Shown here: positions 13,201 through 62,207 of the stretch, one piece after another
How the letters are laid out: each line of letters opens with the position of its first letter
Numbering within the stretch: the first letter of the stretch is position 1
Made by a program: the position numbers and the translations under genes
Notes under the pieces: model-generated
Databases searched by the model: none
The model's input: only the letters and a program-made list of their open reading frames with translations
Told to the model about the DNA's origin: nothing
NCBI GenBank assembly: GCA_036023115.1
Contig: JAYKKT010000077.1
Location: 124,001-188,000 of the forward strand
Direction: 5' to 3'
Source of the DNA: Brasenia schreberi
Taxonomy: Eukaryota; Streptophyta; Magnoliopsida; Nymphaeales; Cabombaceae
Length of the DNA: 64,000 bases

Positions 13201-13463
13201 TGGAAATAACAGATGAGCCGATGATTATCTATTGTGATAACAATGCAGCAATTACTCTTATTAAGAGTGGAGCAGATTGCTCAAAAAGCAAGCATATAAT
13301 GGTAAAATACCACTATGTTCATGATATGGTTATGAGAAAGAAAATATCCATCTCATACATGCTAATAGAAGATATGTTGGCAGACCCCTTAACCAAAGGC
13401 ATAACGAAAGAACTCTTCTCAAAACATGTTAGAAACAAGGGTTTGAGATATGTTGTTGTATAG
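10285..13463 (+). pseudogene. Copia-1 pol: protease, integrase, RT, RNase H, broken
   Basis: Domains occur in copia order. The protease site reads DLGAT (about 10444-10458), where DSGAT is expected. The integrase zinc finger has HKRLGH and CEACLQ (10846-10960). The catalytic core has HTDLCGPF, RSDRGGEYTS and QQNGVVERYN (11025-11340). RT runs from WEKAMDEEI to LHQLDVKTAFLNGDL, with YVDD at 12495-12506. RNase H has VGYLDADFIG, EAEYIA and YCDNNAAI (12980-13245). Stops lie at 10843, 12129, 12294, 12555, 13083, about 13122 and 13168, and a TA tract at 11105-11125 shifts the frame in integrase. Normal order and length argue for a once complete element, now inactive. Confidence 0.9.
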
Positions 13464-13627
13464 GTAAATAACCATACAACGGATGATTTGTTGTGTAGGG
13501 AAATAACCACACAACAGGTTCTGATTGCAATAGTAATCAGGGATCGACATAACTAGGGAAAACCCCGAGAAAATGGGAGGAAAAACCAGTATGTCGATAC
13601 ACTTGGCTCGAATGGCCAAGTGGGAGA

Positions 13628-13947
13628 TGTTACATTGAGATGACCATTCTCGGCTCAGGAGAGGAGAGGCTTGATAAGTAACGGACGGCCGTTCCATTAC
13701 CTCTCCTAGACGAGGGAAGCCATGAGAGGAGAATGCCAGACGACAGGGGAGCGGATGCCTATAAAAGGGCATTCATTCACAGAGATCAAAAGAAGAAAAA
13801 TACAGATCTTCTTACAGAAGTGATATACAGAATACAGTCGTCTGAGAAAACCCTCGTGAGGAAACCTCGCGACGACGTCATCAACATCCGCTGCGAAACC
13901 TCCGGCGATCAGAGTACTGGAAAGGTAAGACTCGATTCTTCACTCCA
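13628..13947 (+). repeat. Copia-1 3' LTR
   Basis: Begins TGTTACATTGAGATGACC and ends TTCACTCCA, followed by the TSD TGTAA. It is preceded by the polypurine tract AAGTGGGAGA (13618-13627). It is collinear with the 5' LTR except for the indel near its start. Confidence 0.9.
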
Positions 13948-13952
13948 TGTAA

Positions 13953-15138
13953 TAGCGGAGCAAAGCAAGGAGGTGGTATTGCCTCCACCTCGTGCCCCAA
14001 AGCCTCCATCCTTTCACGAGCCTGACCACAATGGTTGTTCCCCTCATGATGACAGGCAACCATGGAGTTGCGTTAGGTTGGATATGCCTCCACATCTTGC
14101 TGACATGTAAGCTAATCTTTCAACCATTCTACGTTCATTGAGATGTATCAGCTAGTTGCCAATTATCTTCACCATATCCTAACAAACCATTCAAGCTACA
14201 GATGACACATTTTAATCAGGTGCCAGATATTCCAAGGAGCTTAAGAGGATCACTTGAAAGACCATACTCTCTCCAGAACCCTTCTTCAGCAGACCCTCGA
14301 TGAACCAAATGTGATGGTAGTATGGAGAAGGGGCACCAAGCTTTGTAACGACCTCCCATCCTTAGTTTGGATAGAAGTGGAAGCTTTGTCTTCATCAGAG
14401 CTCAGAATCACAATTCAATTGCATTGCTTCCACTTTATCACGCCTGCATTAATGATTGATTTTGAAACTTTGGCTTATGTTTGTTTGCAGCATGCATTAA
14501 TTGTCTGTGCATATACTATTTTATTCCCTACTTGTTGCTTCGAGGTTTCAAAAAGGTGGGCATAACTATCTTTTATACTTCTAACCTGGCATACCAACTT
14601 TGCCAATGCTTTATATGTCGAGTTGAAGATTATAATGATAAAACATTTTGCTTGACGTCTATAATAAGGTAGTTTAGGCATTCTTCCTTCTTCACCATTC
14701 TCTTTGAACATCTACTAATATTTTTCTCTCAATACTTTTATGGCTCCAAATACCCAAAACATGGAAAAGCCATTAGTTTCTTCAGAGTCAGCTTCGTCCC
14801 ATATCCTAACAACAGGTTACCATATGTCCCTTTTGATGAATGATTTCGATTATTTTCCTTCTCAGTCCGCATGTCTCTTTCAGCAAAGCTCAAGGTCTAT
14901 AGGAGAAGTCATTGCACTGGATATCTTACCTATTTATGTGAGTTGATATTAATGCGACTGCTTTCCAAAGGAGCTTTGTACTTGGTTGATGCCTTGTGAG
15001 GAATATATTTCATGGCTCAATCAAGTGAGTATCAGGTATGCACAACAATAGAATTAATGAAGTATTTGTCACCTAATTAAGTGTTCTCAGTTCATTTTTC
15101 TTATAGACCTTAATCTCCTGTTTGGCTTCTTAGGATTA
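13953..15138. other. Unassigned stretch downstream of Copia-1
   Basis: The first bases continue the pre-insertion site of Copia-1 (the gypsy relic side). Short open frames at 13733-14110, 14254-14565 and 14740-14946 show no domain that I recognise. The last, which begins MAPNTQNMEK and is about 68 codons long, ends about 200 bp before the plant-mobile-domain relic and could be its N-terminal part; this is a guess. Confidence 0.25.
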
Positions 15139-15470
15139 TGGTCCCCTAGCATCAACTTTTTTGCCTTCAAGTTAGGCTTGGTTGATTCTATACTTTTGGA
15201 TATGAATGTCATCACGGGTATTCCTTGTGATAGCTCTTAGAAGAGCCTTTCTTAAGTCATAGGGTGGAATAAAATGCCTCCTTTTGGGACTTCAAACCTA
15301 GCAGTAGAAGCTCTTAGTGGGATATCGAAGAGTGATTTCAATAATATTGATATCTCTCTTGAGACTATTGATCTTGCAACCTAGAATAGCGCTCATGATG
15401 TCATGACACTTTTATCGGGGATCAACCAAGCAACCTTTCAGCCCAAGTTCCTCCTAGTGAAGCTCCTATG
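15139..15470 (+). pseudogene. Plant mobile domain (PMD)-like relic
   Basis: From 15139 one frame reads WSPSINFFAFKLGLVDSILL and then MNVITGIP. This fits the start of plant mobile domains, which typically show WSP..(H/N)TF.F..G...TL.D...ITGLP. The same frame continues with short stops as WNKMPPFGTSNLAVEALSG. PMD proteins exist both as host genes and as passengers or ORFs of plant transposons. Here stops at 15238 and shortly after show decay. The flanks contain gypsy fragments, so a transposon origin is likely but unproven. Confidence 0.45.
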
Positions 15471-15796
15471 CCTTTGATAGGGGAGTCAGTTCATTCGAGT
15501 CAGAAGATCATTACAAGGATCCCAACATTTCATCTCAACCTAGACATGTTGAGTATGGTGCTTCCATTGGAGTGGGATCTTCCAAGGAACAAACTCTTTT
15601 GAGTTGATGACAAAACAGTATCAATGTCACATTGTTTCCTTTCCCGTGGTATAGGAGTGAGAAGTGACTCCTCAACATATTTTCCTTCATGCATGACTGA
15701 AATGGGGCAGCTAGGTGCTTTGATGTAAACACTTCCTAACACTATTGTGTTGATAACACTGGGCGACAACAACGTCATGATAATGGGTGAAGCCTT

Positions 15797-16190
15797 ATAT
15801 TGAACCCTTCCCGTAGGAATTGCTTCTCATGTTGAGTTCATTGAAAACTTATGATGTAAAGGTCCTCAAGAAAGTGTTTTCGTCTCTTAAATGTCTGGCA
15901 TATGATCCAAGTGTGTCACCTCTAGCTCGAAAGGTTTGTTAGGACTAATGCATATTATTAGTCGTTAGATGACAAGAGTCTCTTCAAACCACGAACAACT
16001 AAAATACATCTAATTAAAACTAGACCTTCTTATAGTATATCGAACGACAACGAAGGCATAGCCTAGTAAGCTCCAACTCCTAGCCACCAATATGCATAAA
16101 AGTAGTGATTGATGTTGTATGGGTCATGAGTGAATGAACATTCTCAGGCGTAGTTTCCTTAATGCATTCAGAAAAATTACCAAAGTGATG
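15797..16190 (+). repeat. 395-bp direct repeat, copy 1 (partner 17366-17760)
   Basis: Starts ATATTGAACCC and ends AAGTGATG. The copy at 17366-17760 is collinear over its whole length with scattered substitutions (roughly 90% by eye). One frame at the start reads LLMLSSLKTYDVKVLK, so the unit contains part of a former coding region. It does not have the TG...CA ends of an LTR. The two copies flank the foldback and a GGTTCC-rich segment. Confidence 0.85.
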
Positions 16191-16212
16191 TCGTAGGGCT
16201 CGTAACTATCAA

Positions 16213-16766
16213 ATTCATTAATTAATTTATGTGTACATAATATATTACATTATAAACTATATGTATACTATGTAATAGACTATTAGTAATGTAACTATAT
16301 AAGTATATAATAATTAATATATATAATGTAATAATGTGATTGTGTAAGTATATAGCATATTACATATATGATATATATAATGTATTATATAGTATAACTA
16401 GTCTACTACATAGTGTACTACATTACATAGTGTACATAACATAATAATGTATTATATGTGTATAGTAATATGATATGTACACTATGTATATTATTACATA
16501 CTTACATATAATACACTATATAAATAATATATATGTACACCATATAATACATTATTATGCTATGTACTAGACTAGTCATACTATATAATACATTACATAT
16601 ATCATATATATAATATGCTGTATACTTACATAGTCACATTATTATATTACATATATATACATATATTACTATATAATTATATAGTTACATTACTACTAGT
16701 CTACTACATAGTATACATATAATTTGTAATGTAATATATTATGTATATATAAATTAATTAATGAAT
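16213..16766. repeat. AT-rich foldback (long inverted repeat) of about 550 bp
   Basis: The left arm starting ATTCATTAATTAATTTATG (16213) is matched by the reverse complement of the right arm ending at 16766. Agreement continues inward through ACATAATATATTACATTA, ATATGTATACTATGTA, GTAATGTAACTATATAA and GTATTATATAGTAT.ACTAG, down to a centre near 16490. Each arm is about 270 bp with a small fraction of mismatches. Such a structure could extrude as a cruciform or, if transcribed, give a long hairpin RNA. It resembles foldback or MITE-type elements; no clear target duplication was found. Confidence 0.85.
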
Positions 16767-16949
16767 GTAATAATTATAAGTTATAAGTTATATATAAGAA
16801 CTTATATACTGTAACTATACCCTTTTTAATATAATATATGTATCATGTATGTATAATATTATACAGTATACACTAATACTTATAGTTATATAGTCTTATA
16901 TAACTTATAGTCTTAGACTCTTATATATAATTTAAATTGTTTAATAGTT

Positions 16950-17345
16950 ATATAACTGGAACCAAATCGGGAAGCGGATTCAAAACCACAAAAAAATTGG
17001 ATCCAAAATCACCTAGAACCAGATCTGAAATCGGATAAAAAACTGTCCAAAACCATATTTGGAACCGTCATGAAACCGTAACTGTCATAAAACTAGAATC
17101 GAAACTGGTGGTTTGATTTGGAACCAGACCTAGAACTGCCTCGATAGTTTGAACTGGAACCCAAATAGCGGTTATGGTTCTGGTTTCGGTTTCAGGCCAT
17201 TTTTTCAAATAGACAAACTATAACCGAACTGGGACATGTTCGGGTCCGGTTACAGTTCAAGAATCAGAATCGTAAGGTCTGGTTTTGTCTGATTTGTGGG
17301 CTAAGTTCAGTTTCAGGTCGAACTACTGGGCCGAGTCTGAACCGA
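16950..17345. repeat. GGTTCC/GGAACC-rich low-complexity segment
   Basis: Dense irregular repetition of words such as GAACCAGA, AAACCGTAAC, GGTTTCGGTTTCAGG and ACCGAACTGGGAC. No reading frame and no terminal structure. Similar short patches lie at 2965-3125 and about 20400-20490. Confidence 0.5.
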
Positions 17346-17365
17346 CCATGTCTAAGTGAATCCTC

Positions 17366-17760
17366 ATATTGAACCCTTTCTCTAGGAATTGCTTCTCACG
17401 TTGAGTTCATTGAAAATTTACGATGTAAAGGTCCTCAAGGAAGTTTTTTCTTTTCTTGAATGTATGGCATATGATCCAAGTGTGTCACCTCTAGCTCGAA
17501 AGGTTTGTTAGGACTTAACGCAAATTATTAGTCATTAGTTGACAAGGGTCTCTTCAAACCATGAACAACTAAAAGACATTCAATTAAAACTAGACCTTCT
17601 TACAGTATATCAAACTACAACGAAGGTATAGCCTAGTAAGTTCCAACTCCTGGCCACCAATATGCATAAAAATAGTGATTGATGTCATAGGGCTCGTGAG
17701 TAAATGAACATTCTCAGTCGTAGTTTCCTTAATACATTGAGAAAAATTACCGAAGTGATG
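17366..17760 (+). repeat. 395-bp direct repeat, copy 2 (partner 15797-16190)
   Basis: Second copy of the 15797-16190 unit. Downstream of this copy the former coding region seems to continue (see 17761-18043), whereas copy 1 runs into the foldback. This suggests that copy 2 or its flank is the original context. Confidence 0.85.
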
Positions 17761-18043
17761 ATACAACTCACAACTCTTAACGAAGGGCATGCATCTCTCT
17801 ATCAAGAAGTGGTGGCTACCTAGATTATATATAAAGAAGAGTTTATGAAGCTCAAAAATCCTCAAAGAGGTATACTTGACATCCATCTTGGGAGGCCTGT
17901 CATTGGAAAACTTTTAGCGCCATTAAAAACCTGTGAGACGTTGAAGAACGAGTATGAGGAATGTCGGATAGCTATCATCCATGATGAACTTACTTGGTCA
18001 AGAGCCCTATCTACCTTCAATAAGGCTTTTCTTCGGTCTAGAT
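17761..18043 (+). pseudogene. Unrecognised coding fragment, possibly C-terminal part of the PMD relic
   Basis: From about 17765 one frame reads LTTLNEGHASLYQEVVAT, a stop, and then KLKNPQRGILDIHLGRP onward to a stop at 18041-18043 (about 66 codons, charged and helix-like). I do not recognise it. Its position after the duplicated segment that follows the PMD relic suggests that it belonged to the same transposon-borne ORF. Confidence 0.3.
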
Positions 18044-18149
18044 GATCGACCTATTCTTTGTTCTCTTAATTACTTAATTCTTTGAATTTATTGAATAAAT
18101 TACTTTCATAAATTGAAGGATAATATTTGTTCAAATGTTTACCATTGAT

Positions 18150-18690
18150 GCTGCTCTAGTGCTCTTTTCCTTCAACCTCTACTAGTTTATATGCTCCTCT
18201 GGGCAACACCTTCAACATTATATAAGTTCTATCCTAATTGTGAGACCACTTACCAAATCGTGGATCATTTGTAGCTATTTCATACCAAGTCCCTTTCTTG
18301 GAATTATTTAAGCCAAACAATGTTTATTGCATACTCATGCTACTTTCCATTTGTTGGCTACTAAATTATCCAAGGTCAAGAGAGGATCTTCGTCCTTCAA
18401 GTTGAGTTCTATCATTACTGGCTTGAGGTAGTCATAAGGTTGTAGGTCGTTTTGCTTAGCCACATGCATTGACCTAACGATGATTTCCAGTAGTAGCATG
18501 GCATCTTTGCCATAAGTCAAACAGAATAGAATCAAACTCGTGGCCGAAATCTTGGCATTTCAATAAGCTCATAGGATCTCAAGGAAAATCTCGTCATTTC
18601 ATTGGACTACTCTCCAGGGACTTCTTAATTATGTCCATGATTATCTTGTTGGTGGCCTTGGTCTGCCCATTTGCCTAAACATAGTATAGT
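18150..18690 (-). pseudogene. Ty3/gypsy integrase C-terminal relic
   Basis: On the reverse strand the order is as in gypsy integrase: a block like GQTKATNKIIMDIIKKSLE (near 18690-18620), then SILFDLWQR/FCLTYGKDAMLLLEI (18540-18480, usual form TPFSLTYGTEAVLPVEI), then a linker, then a C-terminal block with GKWSHN.DRTYIMLKVLPRG (around 18260-18190, usual form GPNWEGPY.V..VLP.GAY.L). Stops and frame shifts show that it is dead. It lies on the opposite strand to the gypsy RT relic at 7.2 kb, so it is a separate or inverted fragment. Confidence 0.7.
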
Positions 18691-18718
18691 GTCATTCAAC
18701 CAAAATTTTCATACAGTT

Positions 18719-19905
18719 TTACACGTGAGAGGAAGGATGCATGTCACTCCCATGGTGGGTGAGGTTTGCACCACTTCATGAGAGAGTGGAGAGGATGAGG
18801 GAGAGAGAACACATGGTTGGTAGACCGATGATGCAGTGCTTCCCATGATACAAACTTAGCGTAGTCATATGGTGTTGATATGTCATTTGTCCCAAAACAT
18901 GCGGATTAAATAAAGATATTTTCCCCTATGTTGTGTGGGTCTTCCTGCTTGTGATGTGCCTAAAAGCTGTCGACATAGGTGAAGACTAACTCCAAAAAGG
19001 AGGCTGGTTGGTTATTCACAATTGAAGAAAAATGCTATCAAGGCCCAAATTCGCCATTGCTTCCGCTTCAATTTTGCACGCCACTCATGTGCTCTCTTTG
19101 TGGAAAGAACCGATACAGGCCCATATTACATGTGAGAGGAAGGGTGCATGCCACCCTCATGGTGGGGGAGGTTCAAACCACTTCATGAGAGAGTGGAGAG
19201 GGGGAGGGAGAGAGGACACGAGTGGCTCCTCATCGATGCAATGGTAGACATGGCCGATGGACCAATGATGCAGTTCTTCCTGTGATACATTCTTACCATA
19301 GTCGTATGGTGTCGATATGTCCTTTGTGCCCAAATATGCATATTAAATAAAGATATTTCTCTCCTATATTGTGTGGGTCATCCTTCTTGTGGGTGTGTCT
19401 GAAAGCCACCAACATTGGTGAAGCCTTACGGCAAAAAGGAGGTTGGTTGGTTATTCACAATTGGCAATCAAAGCTATCAAGGGCCAGATGTGGAATTGCA
19501 TTAGCTTTAATTACGAAGGCCACTCATGTCATCTCTTTATGAAAAGAACCGACGGCGGTAAGTCTCAATAACTTATTTTCTTATTTGTTCCTATTTTAAG
19601 CAGTTGTTGTGAATTGAGATTTTAAAAAACCGAAATTTGCATAAAGGTTTACATGTGAGAAGGGTGCATGCCGCCCCATAGTGGGGGAGGTACACACCAC
19701 TTCATGAGAGAGTGTCTCCTCGTTGATACAATGATAGACATGGTTTGTAGACCGATGATGCGGTTCTTCTTCCCATGATACAGTCTTAACATAGTCATAT
19801 GGTGTCGATATGTCCTTTGTACCCAAGCATGCAGATTAGATGAAGATATCCCTATGTTATGCAGGTCTTCCTGCTTGTGGGTGAGAAGTGGCAGACCCAC
19901 TTCAG
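18719..19905 (+). repeat. Three-copy tandem repeat, unit about 410-520 bp
   Basis: Copies begin at about 18719, 19127 and 19648 with ACATGTGAGAGGAAGGGTGCATGCC or its variants (20-mer core GTGAGAGGAAGGGTGCATGC). They share CACTTCATGAGAGAGTG, GACCGATGATGC, ATGGTGTCGATATGTC and GGAGG(C/T)TGGTTGGTTATTCAC. Copies 1 and 2 are separated by about 408 bp, copies 2 and 3 by about 521 bp because of an extra 80-90 bp near 19560-19647. Copy 3 is truncated. There is no coding potential and the origin is unknown. Confidence 0.75.
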
Positions 19906-20995
19906 CGAGAGGTGAGGCATGTAGCTTGCTCGAAATCTAGATAATTCTTTAGTCGACCATTGTATTCAGGTAAAATATGAGTGTTTTATGAACATGAAAT
20001 ACAAGTGCACCTCATCCCAAAAAATCTTGGGTCCACTACTGTTTGCAAGCATAACAAGCTGAATCGAGATGAACACAATGTTCAGATTCAGCTCGGTTGA
20101 TTTAATGAGCTCAATCATGTTCGGCTTGTAATGCTTATGAGCTGACTACCAAGTTAAAAACAAGCCAAACCAAGCTGAACTTTGAGCAACCCGGTTTGTT
20201 TACCAGACTTTATCTCACTCATATTTAACCAAATCAAGCTGACCTTCAATAGGAATGACCAGAAGAGGGTTTAACATAAGTTGTCTTTTGTCTTGGAGGT
20301 TAGAGAATGAAATTTTCCTATGAACTCTTCCTTTTCTTTATGAGGATCCATGTTGCACAGAAATGAGCGCATGTATGAAAGGGTTTTGTGCACTTCGCTA
20401 ACGACACCTTAGATAGCCTTCTGATATGTCAAACCGTTTGGACTTTTAGAACCGAACAAAACTGTTTGGTTCAGTTTGAACGCTTTTGTTCGATTTCATC
20501 GGTTCCTTGAGCACTCCTAGGAATCTCTATTTTAGTCAGAGAGAAGTTCATATGCACTCCTACCTTGATACAAGCAAATGATAGGCACAACTGATCCTGT
20601 TGTTCGTATGAACTTCCTTCTAAACCTTGTGTAATTGCATTGTAGATTTCCATTAACCATAGTTCTTTTGACAAATTTGGTAGACTGATCAAAATTGAAA
20701 CTACACAAGTAGTATCTGCTGATCATTGGTAATTGATGGTCAGCATGCCATCGACCATACACCTCGAGACACTACGAGTTTTTATTGATCATTTGTGGGA
20801 AGCACCGAGAACAAACCATCTTCGACAGTAAGAGAGGCATCAATGGGTGTTGTACATGGAGTCAAAAAATGCAATCGTAACCGTAACCGGCCATGCCTTG
20901 TTTACAACGTCGTGTCGGAAGGAACTCCATGCTAAAAAGTAGGGGTAGCAATGAAAAGAGGGACAACACTCGAAGAACGAAAGCAACAAACGAAG

Positions 20996-21031
<36 letters not shown>

Positions 21032-21100
21032 CTTGACGGAGGCTTCCTCCTGCCCCCGTTCCCCGTCTTGCTGCTTTTTTAGAATCTCTTCAACGTAGAG
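19906..21100. other. Spacer upstream of host gene
   Basis: No gene recognised. It includes an AAGCTGAA/AACCGAAC-type repetitive patch (20050-20240, 20400-20490) and a (GA)n tract at 20999-21027. The promoter of the host gene should lie in the 3' part of this stretch or just downstream, but I see no unambiguous TATA box. Confidence 0.4.
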
Positions 21101-21250
21101 CAGACATTTAGACAGAGTCCTACTGCCCGAGATTGTGGAAGTCGGGAATGAGAAGCAGGAGTTCTCGGCCCGCATCCTCGTGGAGCTATCCGAGGACCAC
21201 ACACACAGTGGTGGGTTCATAATTAGGGAAGGAGCGATACCTCAGCTTAT
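21101..21250 (+). pseudogene. Possible armadillo-repeat-like fragment
   Basis: After an in-frame stop, one frame reads HLDRVLLPEIVEVGNEK, then ARILVELSEDHTHSG, then IIREGAIPQLITLS. This resembles an ARM repeat (Ala-rich helix, LS, then I.E.GAIP.L..L) as found in plant U-box/ARM proteins. Only about 50 residues are present. It may be a relic or the end of a neighbouring gene's last exon. The assignment is tentative. Confidence 0.3.
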
Positions 21251-21368
21251 CACTCTCTCAATACCGTTTCATCTTCTGAATCCACACCTTGACTCCTCTT
21301 AGTAGATAAGCAAGTGACCTGTGCTTTTTGCCTCTCACTCTCTCGACCTGCTTGGATCAAACCCGCTA

Positions 21369-59540
<38,172 letters not shown>

Positions 59541-60340
59541 GTAAGAGTAACATTTCTAGTATTGCTAGTGCTTTACACCCTCAAGTTTTTGTCAACTGAT
59601 AAAAAATGCATTTCAGTTAATATAGAATGCCTTATCCTTTCTGTTTGCAAACTTATTACTATGTTTTGTAGAAGTGAATATGCGTTCAGAAAATAGCCAT
59701 GAAATGTTTTTTTTGTCAAAAGAAGAAAATCAAATGGTTTGGGATACTCAGATGAGATTCATGGGAGTCGTGATATATGCGAACTAGAGTGGAACAGGAG
59801 ATGCTTATGATAGATGACAAAATCAATGAGTCCGTTTCTTAGTATTGTTGATGTTGAATTCTTCCAACAAATTTAAGTTCCAAATACATGGCTGCTGTCC
59901 CCAATAATTGAGGGTGGAGAGTATCATGAATGTCCATGTAGCTTTTGTCACACCATGATACTAGATGATTTTGTGGTTCTTGGATGTGCCCCTTAACGTT
60001 AGATAGCAGATACTTGCATATATCATTTTGACATGTAGTATATGTTTTATGTGGCTTTTCACTCTCGAGGCAATTGGGCTTTCTTTATGGATCTTTCTGC
60101 TTAAACTGAAAAAGACCTGAAGTCAATTTTTTTATTTTTTTATTTCATTGTTGAGTGGCAGTGATTGTTCCATGTTGTGGTCCTTTCACTTGCAAGTTGA
60201 AGTCTGGACCTATTTGAAGTTCAGCTGCAGTGGGATGTAATTCACATTGGAAAATGGTTCCTCTTTTATGTAGACTTTTAACGGGAAGTAATTTGTCTTT
60301 TCTTAGCATATGTTGCTATGATTTGGGTCTCTCAATTAAA
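59541..60340. other. Host intron sequence after exon 11
   Basis: AT-rich; I looked for a continuation exon with entry phase 0 and found none that convinced me. Confidence 0.4.
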
Positions 60341-60344
60341 TACT

Positions 60345-60709
60345 AGACGACAGTTTTGTGGCAAATCGATGGAACTATTGAAAGACTTCATTTATGGACG
60401 CAACCAAGTATATGATATAGATTTCTATGAGACATTTGCTCTAGTTGGAAGCTTGACCACCCATGCGTCTTCATGTTCTTAGCTGCAAATTAAGGATGGG
60501 CTCTCCATAATAGAGTGACAATTGTTTTTCTTCATGAAAATCTGAATGAAGATACTTTTATAGTCTCTCTTCCTTGACTTGTTCCTCAAGTGGACGAGAA
60601 ATGCATAAGCTTAAAAAGAGAATATATGGGCTAAAATGGTCCCTGAGAGCATCCTTTCAAAGGCTTAGTACGGCAATGATGCAGTTTCGGGAATACAGTA
60701 TGTGGTAGT
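60345..60709 (+). pseudogene. Degenerate copia reverse-transcriptase relic
   Basis: Fragments in shifting frames follow the copia RT order: QIDGTIER (about 60362), YDIDFYETFALV (60411-60446, usually YGIDYDETFAPV), AANKGWALH-like (60484-60510) and KCISLKREYMG.NGP (about 60600-60645, usually KVCRLKKSLYGLKQSP). It is cut off where Copia-3 starts. Confidence 0.6.
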
Positions 60710-61336
60710 TGTTGGAGATCAACTTGAATCTTGATTATCTAGATTAGGAATTTAATTTTATATGTGTGGAAAGTTTAGCGGAAAGCTTTGGAAATCAGCC
60801 GCAAGAAATTCCCACTGAAAGTTGCAGAAACAGTGGATGTGCAGAAATTTTTTGACAGGTAATGTATCAAAGGGTTTACTGAATCAGTGTGTGATAATCT
60901 GAGTGAAAGTTACTGTGGATTGAAGTAGACAATGTCTTTCATCACGTGATTACTGAAATCAGATTATTAGTGCAAGGATTTACGGTAGGCTAACACATCC
61001 ACAACGTGATTGAATGTATATTTGATCATCTATTATCTGCGGGCAGACAAGTCAATATTTTCAGCGGGCAGTTCAGAATATTTCAACATACTTCATAAAG
61101 TGATTACACGTTGATTATTGATCTGAAATCAATATTCACGGCAAGTTGAGATCCTAACAGTTCTGACTATTTACGGCAAATCAAGACTCTTACATAAAGT
61201 TCTTCTTGTTGATGATAGCTAGTCACTACTTGATTAAGATCAAGAGATTACGTTATATACCAACTGAGAGTAATTGTCGTTGGTGAAATTAATCTATACC
61301 AGTGACTTTAAAGATAACAAGAAGGAACATAAGGGA

Positions 61337-62195
61337 ATGGATAGAAACAAAATCACCGAAGGTTGTGATAATTTTCCAGACAAAGGAGAAACCTTCCAAA
61401 TTACAAATCTGAAACTAAATGGAAAGAATTATCTCCAATGGGCCCGATCTATGGAACTCGCTGTCATGGCAAGGGGGCGATGGGACTATCTTATAGGTGA
61501 AATTCCCAAACCTCCTATTGCAGATTCTTTGTATTCTCGGTGGTGTAGGAAAAATGCATTTGTTAATGCTTGGCTTATAAAATCTATGATACCATCAATT
61601 GACAACACTTTCATGTTTTTAGATTCAACAAAGGATATTTGGCTAGCAGTCCAAGAGGCATATGTTCAGAGGAAGAATATTGCCAAAAAATATGATATTA
61701 TTGAAAAGATCATAAAGTGCAGACAGGGAGGTAGATCAGTAAGTGAATATTATGCACAACTCAGAGGTCTGTAGGAAGAATTACAGTTATATTCAAAGAA
61801 CACAGGAGCAGAATGAAGAATTTGAAGAACGTAAAGTGTTTGATCTTCTATGGGGCATATCTTCAGAATACGAATCTGTAAAGAACATCCTCAGCAGAGA
61901 AGAACTTCTCTCCTTGAGTACAATATACTCACTTCTTCTTCGAGAAGAAGACCGAAAACATTTAGAAAAAGAAATCAAAATTAATATTGAGACCTCAGCA
62001 TTTGTCGGAAAGAATACTTATGTTCCACCATTTGCTCGAGGAAGAGGAAGCTATGATAGAGGCAGGGGCAGAGGCAGAGGCAGATCTAGACTGACATCTG
62101 ACGAAAAGGATAAATTAATTTGCTCCCATTGTGAAAAATCGCGATACACCAAGGAGACTTGCTGGAATCTAGTTGGAAAGCCTACTTACTTTTAG
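61337..62195 (+). pseudogene. Copia-3 gag, broken
   Basis: ATG 61337. Capsid-like motifs are KLNGKNYLQWARSMELAVMA, MIPSIDNTFMFLDST and SEYYAQLRGL, followed by TAG at 61772-61774 where Trp is expected. After a frame shift come KVFDLLWGISSEYES, an Arg/Gly-rich segment and CSHCEKSRYTKETC with Tyr in place of the knuckle His. A second stop TAG lies at 62193-62195. Confidence 0.85.
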
Positions 62196-62207
62196 AATAA
62201 ATCTAAG

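Larger units (their letters stand above)
8088..13947 (+). mobile_element. Copia-1: complete Ty1/copia LTR retrotransposon, decayed
   Basis: A 5.86-kb element bounded by LTRs (8088-8424 and 13628-13947) and a 5-bp target-site duplication TGTAA at 8083-8087 and 13948-13952. It has an initiator-Met-type primer binding site after the 5' LTR, a long leader with a minisatellite, one gag-pol reading path from 9538 to 13463 in copia order (gag, protease, integrase, RT, RNase H), and a purine-rich tract AAGTGGGAGA just before the 3' LTR. The reading path is broken by several stops and by a TA-repeat expansion in integrase, so it cannot be autonomous. The LTRs differ by several substitutions and a small indel near their start, so the insertion is not very recent. 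It sits inside the older gypsy relic. Confidence 0.95.

Noticed and set aside
15797..17760. LTR retrotransposon bounded by the 395-bp direct repeats
   Set aside because: The repeats lack TG...CA ends, there is no primer binding site or polypurine tract, and the interior is a foldback plus low-complexity DNA.
20840..21220. Reverse-strand open frame of 126 codons as a gene
   Set aside because: It contains a Ser-Leu run from a (GA)n tract and no domain. The forward strand carries the better (still weak) ARM-like reading.
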